Shown here: positions 58,966 through 64,000 of the stretch, piece by piece
Position numbering within the stretch: the stretch's first letter is position 1
How the letters are laid out: each line of letters begins with the position of its first letter
Assembly (NCBI RefSeq): GCF_000021945.1
Contig: NC_011831.1
Coordinates: forward strand, 248,001-312,000
Direction: 5' to 3'
Source: Chloroflexus aggregans DSM 9485
GTDB lineage: Bacteria; Chloroflexota; Chloroflexia; Chloroflexales; Chloroflexaceae
Length of the DNA stretch: 64,000 bases
Made by a program: the position numbers and the translations under genes
The notes under the pieces: generated by a model
What the model saw: the letters and a program-made list of their open reading frames with translations, nothing else
The model's database searches: none
Told to the model about the DNA's origin: nothing

Positions 58966-61151
58966 ACACAAGTTTCTGGCTCGGTCTTTTTCAACTTTTT
59001 CTGGTGGTTGGTGGTGCATTGGCAGTGTCGCTGTTTATTATTGACCGCCTGTTTCCACCGATGCGCCAAGTCCAGGGGAACGTACCACCAACGCTTCCGT
59101 CTGCGCCACCGGCGAGCCGTCCTACGACGGTTGTTCCACCATCGCAGCGTTGGCCGGCAGCCCCACCATGGCTAGCGCATTACTGGCGAGAAAATCTCCA
59201 ACTGGTCAGCCCTCTCCTCGTGATCTGGTTGTTGAGTTTTGTCTTGCCGGTTGTATTGGCGGCGCCTCTCAATCAGATTAGCGTTCTGACCGGCTTCCCG
59301 CTTGGTTACTACATGGGAGCACAAGGTTCGCTAATCTGCTTTATCGTGTTAACTATTGTCTACAACTGGCGCATGCGTCTTCTCGATCGCCGCTACGGGT
59401 TGGATGCACCAACTACGCCCGAAGACCAAACAATCCGCCGGCGCTACTTGACACGATATATCATTTTTGCGATTGGATTATTGTTGTTGATAGCATTATT
59501 CTCCGTCCTTGAGACGTTCTTGAACATCCCTGCTGCTCTGATCGACTGGAGTTTTCTCGCGTTGGCAATTGGTCTGTATGCGATCATTGGTATTCGTTCG
59601 CGGGCCAATACGCTTGATGCTTACTATGTCGCCGACCGCAAGATACCGGGTATGCTGAACGGATTAGCGACCGGCTCGGACTGGATGAGTGCTGCCTCGT
59701 TTATCAGTATGGCCGGTGCGCTCTATCTGCTTGGCTTTGAGGGGTTGGCGTACATTACCGGTTGGACCGGTGGCTATGTATTGCTCGCTTTACTCTTAGC
59801 GCCATACATTCGCAAGTTTGGCCAATACACCCTCATCGATTTTATCAGTGCTCGCTATCCAGGAGTAGGGGCGCGTGTTATTGCTGCCATTCTCATCATT
59901 ATTATCTGCTTTACCTATGTTACTGCCCAAGTGACCGGGATCGGCATTATTATGAGCCGTTTTCTCGGGCTGAACTACATGGTTGGGGTGATTGTCGGGC
60001 TGGCCGCCGTCTTGCTCTGCTCCTACCTTGGTGGGATGCAGGCGATTACCTGGACGCAGGGTGTGCAGGGGATTATCCTCGTGGTTGCGTATCTGGTGCC
60101 GGTCACGTGGTTGTCGCAGAAACTGACCGGGGTGGCGCTGCCGCAGGTGATGTATGGTGAAGCGCTGCGTAACATTACTCGCCTGGAGGAGGCACAAAGC
60201 TTATCGAGTTATATCACGCCGTTTAACGATTGGTCGATCTGGAATTATCTCGCTTTGACCCTCTGCTTGATGCTAGGGACAGCCGGGATGCCCCATATTC
60301 TGGTCCGTTTCTACACCGTACCGACGGTGCGCGATAGCCGGAGCAGTGTTGCATGGGCGTTAGGCTGGATTTGCGTACTCTACCTGACCGCACCGGCGTA
60401 TGCGGCCTTCTCACGCTGGGAGATCCTTAGTTTGGTCGTTGGACAACCGATCACCAACTTGCCCGATTGGGCCAATCGTTGGGCGACAACCGGATTGCTG
60501 GCAATTGCCGATCATCCTGATATGGGGGGAAATGGTGATGGTGTCTTGCAATATAACGAGCTAAAGATCGATCAAGATTTAGTTGTCTTGGCGACTCCGG
60601 AGATTGCTGAATTGCCGGCAACGGTCGTGGCACTGGTCGCGGCAGGCGGTATCGCTGCCGCGCTTAGTACCGCCGATGGGTTGCTCATGGTCATTGCATC
60701 GGCAGTAACCCACGATATTTACCATCGTGCGTTGAATCCACGTGCCGGTTCGCGTGAGCGCCTGCTCTTAGGCCGGCTAGCGATCTTAGTCATCGCGATT
60801 TTGGCCGCTTTGACTGCACTACAGCGATTGACCATTATTGTGCAGTTGGTGGCGTGGGCATTTTCATTTGCCGCTGCAACCATCTTTCCGGTGTTAGTGT
60901 TGGGTATCTTCTGGCGACGTGCCAATAGTTACGGCGCAATAGCCGGAATGATCGGTGGTTTTTTAGTGACGGCGGTATACATGATGATCAGCTATATCAA
61001 CCCCGATTGGACGATCTTGGGTATTTCAAGCTCGGCTGCCGGGATTTTTGGCTTGCCGGTCAACTTTTTGGTAACGTGGTTGGTTAGCCGGTATACACCT
61101 CCGCCTAGCCCGGAAGTACGCGCGCTGGTTGATTATGTGCGCTACCCGTAG
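58962..61151 (+). CDS. sodium:solute symporter (ActP-like, VC_2705 subfamily)
   Basis: A 729-residue symporter of the SSS family with an additional N-terminal helix and a Pro-rich segment, then about 13 further helices. Motifs: ANTLDAYYVADRKIPG, NGLATGSDWMSAASFISMAG, FTYVTAQVTGIGIIMSRFLG, LMLGTAGMPHILVRFYTVP and the AALSTADGLLMVIASAVTHD segment, as in acetate/pyruvate transporters. An extra loop near residue 520 has a DHPDMGGNGDGVLQYNEL stretch resembling an EF-hand calcium loop. It overlaps the kinase gene by 4 bases. With acetoacetate-CoA ligase downstream, a short-chain organic acid is the likely substrate. Confidence 0.88.
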   Translation: MNTSFWLGLFQLFLVVGGALAVSLFIIDRLFPPMRQVQGNVPPTLPSAPPASRPTTVVPPSQRWPAAPPWLAHYWRENLQLVSPLLVIWLLSFVLPVVLAAPLNQISVLTGFPLGYYMGAQGSLICFIVLTIVYNWRMRLLDRRYGLDAPTTPEDQTIRRRYLTRYIIFAIGLLLLIALFSVLETFLNIPAALIDWSFLALAIGLYAIIGIRSRANTLDAYYVADRKIPGMLNGLATGSDWMSAASFISMAGALYLLGFEGLAYITGWTGGYVLLALLLAPYIRKFGQYTLIDFISARYPGVGARVIAAILIIIICFTYVTAQVTGIGIIMSRFLGLNYMVGVIVGLAAVLLCSYLGGMQAITWTQGVQGIILVVAYLVPVTWLSQKLTGVALPQVMYGEALRNITRLEEAQSLSSYITPFNDWSIWNYLALTLCLMLGTAGMPHILVRFYTVPTVRDSRSSVAWALGWICVLYLTAPAYAAFSRWEILSLVVGQPITNLPDWANRWATTGLLAIADHPDMGGNGDGVLQYNELKIDQDLVVLATPEIAELPATVVALVAAGGIAAALSTADGLLMVIASAVTHDIYHRALNPRAGSRERLLLGRLAILVIAILAALTALQRLTIIVQLVAWAFSFAAATIFPVLVLGIFWRRANSYGAIAGMIGGFLVTAVYMMISYINPDWTILGISSSAAGIFGLPVNFLVTWLVSRYTPPPSPEVRALVDYVRYP

Positions 61152-61243
61152 CAAGCGAGCGTAACCAATATCTGTTGCTTGCGGGAGCGCTCGATTGTCA
61201 GTTTATGGTACGAGAAGAAGTATTGGAGCGTTAACGGAGGCCA

Positions 61244-63232
61244 ATGATGACCACCGCGCCACGTTTATTGTGGGAACCACCGACCGAACTTCGCGATCAC
61301 TGCACGATGCGCACCTTTATGCGCTGGCTTGCGCAACGCTATGGCTTGCATTTTGACGATTATCATCAACTGTATCACTGGTCGGTTAATGAATTAGAAA
61401 CATTCTGGACAGCGTTGTGGGAGTATTACCAAATTAAAGCGTATACCCCCTACACAACGGTTTTATCGAGCCGCGAGATGCCGGGAGCGCGTTGGTTTGT
61501 CGGTGCCCAGCTCAATTATGCCGAGCATGTCTTTCGTCAGGCGACGCCAGATCGCCCGGCAGTGATCGTTGCTTCCGAACGGCAGCCACCAACGCCCTTG
61601 AGCTGGGCTGAGCTACAAGCGCAGACGGCAGCCATTGCGCAGACGTTACGCAATGCCGGCGTGGGGCCGGGTGATCGAGTGGTGGCGTATGTGCCGAATA
61701 CGCCCCACGCCTTGATCGGTTGTCTGGCGACGGTAAGCCTCGGTGCTATTTGGTCGAGCTGCTCACCTGATTTCGGTAGCCCCAGCGTGATCGACCGCTT
61801 CAGCCAGATTGCACCTAAGGTGTTGATTGCGGTTGATGGCTACCAGTATGGCGGCAAACCGTTTGATCGACGTGCCGAAGTAGCAGCAATTCAGGCAGCT
61901 CTGCCCAGCCTCGAATTGACGATTGGTATTGCTTATCTCGACCCGACGACCGATTTCGCCGGCTGGCGTGGACCGGTAGTGCAGTGGGAGGAGGCGGTGC
62001 AGACCTCTGCCGAACTACGCTTTACGCCGGTTGAGTTTAACGAACCGCTGTGGGTGTTGTATTCATCGGGCACGACCGGTCTCCCCAAACCGATTGTGCA
62101 TAGCCAGGGCGGGATTCTGCTCGAACACATCAAATCGCTCGATCTCCATTTCGACATGCGTCCGGGGGATACGTTCTTCTGGTATACCACCACCGGTTGG
62201 ATGATGTGGAATTTCTTGATCGGTGGGTTGCTCATCGGCGCTATCCCCATTCTCTACGACGGCAGCCCGGCCTATCCCGATATGGGCGTGCTGTGGCGCC
62301 TGGCCGAACAGACAAATATGCGCTATTTCGGTACCAGTGCTGGCTATATCACTGCGTTGATGAAAAGTGGCATCGAACCGGCAACGCAATATCAGCTCAG
62401 CACCTTGAAATCGATCGGTTCGACCGGTTCGCCCTTGCCACCGGAAGGGTTTGAATGGGTCTACGATCACATCAAGCGCGACGTTTGGCTCGTATCGTAC
62501 AGTGGTGGAACCGATGTATGCAGTGGGTTTGTCGGCGGTTGCCCCCTGTTGCCGGTCTACAGTGGCGAGATTCAATGCCGCATTCTTGGGTGCAAGGCGG
62601 AAGCCTACGACACCGACGGCCACAGTGTGATTGGCGTGATGGGCGAATTAGTTATCACCGCCCCGATGCCTTCGATGCCGATCTATTTCTGGAACGATCC
62701 CGACTATACCCGTTATAAAGCCAGCTACTTCGAGCAATACCCTGGGGTTTGGCGGCACGGCGACTGGATTGTGATTAACGAACGGGGTGGGGTCGTCATT
62801 TACGGTCGTTCTGACAGTACGATTAATCGGCAAGGCATCCGCATCGGGACCGGCGAGATTTACCGAGCAGTCGAGACCATCCCAGAAGTGCTGGATAGTC
62901 TGGTGATCGATCTGGAAGGGCTGGGTGGACGTTCGTATATGCCGCTGTTTGTGGTGTTGCGTGAAGGGGTCACGCTTGACGACGATTTGCGACAGCGTAT
63001 CAAGCACACTATTCGGACGAACCTCTCGCCCCGTCACGTCCCTGATGACGTGTTCCAGATTGATGCCGTACCGGTTACGCTCAGTGGGAAGAAATTGGAA
63101 GTGCCGATCAAGAAGATTCTACTGGGAGTCCCGGTTGAACGAGCAGCGAATCCCGACTCGCTGCGCAATCCCGAATCGCTCCAGTTTTTTGTTCGTTTGG
63201 CACAAACACTCGCCACGAACAAGACTGCCTAG
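61244..63232 (+). CDS. acetoacetate--CoA ligase
   Basis: A 662-residue ANL-superfamily ligase that forms acetoacetyl-CoA from acetoacetate, ATP and CoA. The adenylation motif is VLYSSGTTGLPKPIVHSQGG, and GGTDVCSGFVGGCPLLPVYSGEIQ is the family-diagnostic motif; SDSTINRQGIRIGTGEIYRAV is the hinge region, and SGKKLEVPIKKILLG carries the catalytic Lys. GGAGG lies before ATGATG; either Met may start. It is 92 bases after the symporter gene. Confidence 0.92.
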   Translation: MMTTAPRLLWEPPTELRDHCTMRTFMRWLAQRYGLHFDDYHQLYHWSVNELETFWTALWEYYQIKAYTPYTTVLSSREMPGARWFVGAQLNYAEHVFRQATPDRPAVIVASERQPPTPLSWAELQAQTAAIAQTLRNAGVGPGDRVVAYVPNTPHALIGCLATVSLGAIWSSCSPDFGSPSVIDRFSQIAPKVLIAVDGYQYGGKPFDRRAEVAAIQAALPSLELTIGIAYLDPTTDFAGWRGPVVQWEEAVQTSAELRFTPVEFNEPLWVLYSSGTTGLPKPIVHSQGGILLEHIKSLDLHFDMRPGDTFFWYTTTGWMMWNFLIGGLLIGAIPILYDGSPAYPDMGVLWRLAEQTNMRYFGTSAGYITALMKSGIEPATQYQLSTLKSIGSTGSPLPPEGFEWVYDHIKRDVWLVSYSGGTDVCSGFVGGCPLLPVYSGEIQCRILGCKAEAYDTDGHSVIGVMGELVITAPMPSMPIYFWNDPDYTRYKASYFEQYPGVWRHGDWIVINERGGVVIYGRSDSTINRQGIRIGTGEIYRAVETIPEVLDSLVIDLEGLGGRSYMPLFVVLREGVTLDDDLRQRIKHTIRTNLSPRHVPDDVFQIDAVPVTLSGKKLEVPIKKILLGVPVERAANPDSLRNPESLQFFVRLAQTLATNKTA

Positions 63233-63244
63233 ACCGTTGCTTGC

Positions 63245-64000
63245 TCATCCCAACGGGATACCTCGCGTGGCATTCTGGATTAATTGGCTTATTTTGGTAA
63301 GCAGATCGTGGGAGCGGTAGGGTTTAGGTAAGAAATCGGTGTATCGATCACTCGGAAGCTTGCCGGTTACTACTTGCTCTGCGTTCCCACTCATCAAGAG
63401 GACCGGTAACTGTAGCTCGTGCCGGCGGATCGCGTCGAGCAACTCAAGCCCATTCATCCCCGGCATAGCCAGATCGACCAGCGCAATGGTAATCGGTATC
63501 GTAGACTCGGTCAAGAGGGTAAGCGCCGACCGTCCATCACCTGCTTCAATCGTCACCATCCCGGCCCGCTCAAGAATCCGACGCAGTGTTGTGCGCACGG
63601 CTACGTCATCATCAGCAATAAGAGCGGTACCTTGCAACGTAATCGGCTTGGTGACAGGACTAGGACCGACTGCTACTTCTTTGCCGGCCGCCGGCAAGTA
63701 GATCGTAAAGCTCGAACCAAGACCAGGAGTACTTTCGACCTTGATAGCGCCATGGTGGCGGCGAACGATCCCTTGAACGGCGGCCAACCCCAAGCCGTGA
63801 CCCTTCGGTTTGGTGCTGAAAAATGGGTCGAAGATACGACGCATCGTGACTTCGTCCATCCCAACACCGGTATCACTGACCGTTAACGTCACATACCGTC
63901 CGGGTGGTATTGTCGGTGTCAGGTTCAGCCGGCGTAGATCGGTTGCACTTAAGGTGACAACGCCGGTGCGTAACGTAACCGATCCTCCGCGATCGCCAAT
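63245..64000 (-). CDS. hybrid histidine kinase, 3' part (HATPase plus receiver)
   Basis: The C-terminal 251 residues of a protein that continues past the right edge of the window. The ATPase part has LTVSDTGVGMDEVTMRRIFD, FFSTKPKGHGLGLAAVQGIV (F and G2 boxes) and LGSSFTIYLPAA. After a 25-residue linker comes a receiver domain, TALIADDDVAVRTTLRRILE, with phospho-acceptor Asp in ALVDLAMPGMNG and Lys in DFLPKPYRSH. The receiver placed at the C-terminus is typical of hybrid kinases that pass phosphate on to a separate partner or bind another protein. Convergent with the ligase gene, with only 12 bases between the stops. Confidence 0.88.
   Translation of the reverse strand: MGDRGGSVTLRTGVVTLSATDLRRLNLTPTIPPGRYVTLTVSDTGVGMDEVTMRRIFDPFFSTKPKGHGLGLAAVQGIVRRHHGAIKVESTPGLGSSFTIYLPAAGKEVAVGPSPVTKPITLQGTALIADDDVAVRTTLRRILERAGMVTIEAGDGRSALTLLTESTIPITIALVDLAMPGMNGLELLDAIRRHELQLPVLLMSGNAEQVVTGKLPSDRYTDFLPKPYRSHDLLTKISQLIQNATRGIPLG

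Overview
The window is a chromosomal segment of a filamentous anoxygenic phototroph of the phylum Chloroflexota, most likely Chloroflexus or a close relative. The main evidence is a full-length magnesium-chelatase large subunit (bchH, 51.3-55.1 kb) next to ordinary housekeeping genes: a primary sigma factor, a PurS-PurL fusion, menaquinone genes, mnmG and Tat translocase genes. Base composition is moderately GC-rich and even, and gene order is dense, with many 1-8 base overlaps between adjacent genes. I saw no tRNA, rRNA, CRISPR array, prophage or transposase gene.

Layout. 0-6.8 kb: a membrane protein, a CoA-disulfide-reductase-like flavoenzyme, a methyltransferase gene interrupted by an in-frame TGA, sigA, and an acyl-CoA dehydrogenase behind a glutamate-cysteine-ligase-like gene. 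6.9-12.9 kb: a minus-strand operon of a Gln-rich membrane protein, MoxR ATPase, DUF58, DUF402 and a VWA (BatA-like) protein, preceded by a zinc-ribbon protein. 13.5-15.9 kb: tatC and a tatB-like gene, then a YbaY-like exported protein whose 3' end is duplicated. 16-23.6 kb: purL, a DUF1444 gene, a membrane protein, aat, a J-domain fusion protein and a WD40/TolB-like protein. 23.66-25.1 kb: a 1.4 kb complex tandem repeat array with eight copies of one hairpin. 25.2-29.7 kb: menF, menD and a lysJ-like aminotransferase. 29.8-41.3 kb: mnmG, a pseudo-receiver/RodZ-like fusion, a cobalamin adenosyltransferase, a cation diffusion facilitator, DUF5671-repeat and DUF2227 membrane proteins, a GT87-like glycosyltransferase, an AlbA_2 regulator and a TrmJ-like methyltransferase. 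41.6-48.5 kb: a 1209-residue GAF sensor kinase with its response regulator, a small membrane protein coupled to a membrane-anchored Ser/Thr kinase, and a WYL regulator. 48.6-51.2 kb: a MarR regulator with a clear palindromic operator and a DHA2 efflux pump. 51.3-64 kb: bchH, small proteins, an EVE protein, a coupled two-component system plus solute:sodium symporter, acetoacetate-CoA ligase, and the 3' end of a hybrid histidine kinase.

Working together. The MoxR-DUF58-DUF402-VWA cassette looks like one membrane-associated chaperone or metal-insertion module. The OmpR-type two-component system at 57-59 kb shares 4-base overlaps with an ActP-like symporter and is followed by acetoacetate-CoA ligase, suggesting sensing, uptake and activation of a short organic acid. 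MarR probably represses its own gene and the downstream pump through the palindrome on its promoter. No single wholly new system stands out. The strongest oddities are the repeat array, which supplies the upstream region of the WD40 gene; the receiver with a Glu in place of the phospho-acceptor Asp, fused to a RodZ-like protein; the in-frame TGA; and an unexplained leader upstream of the PH-like/kinase pair.
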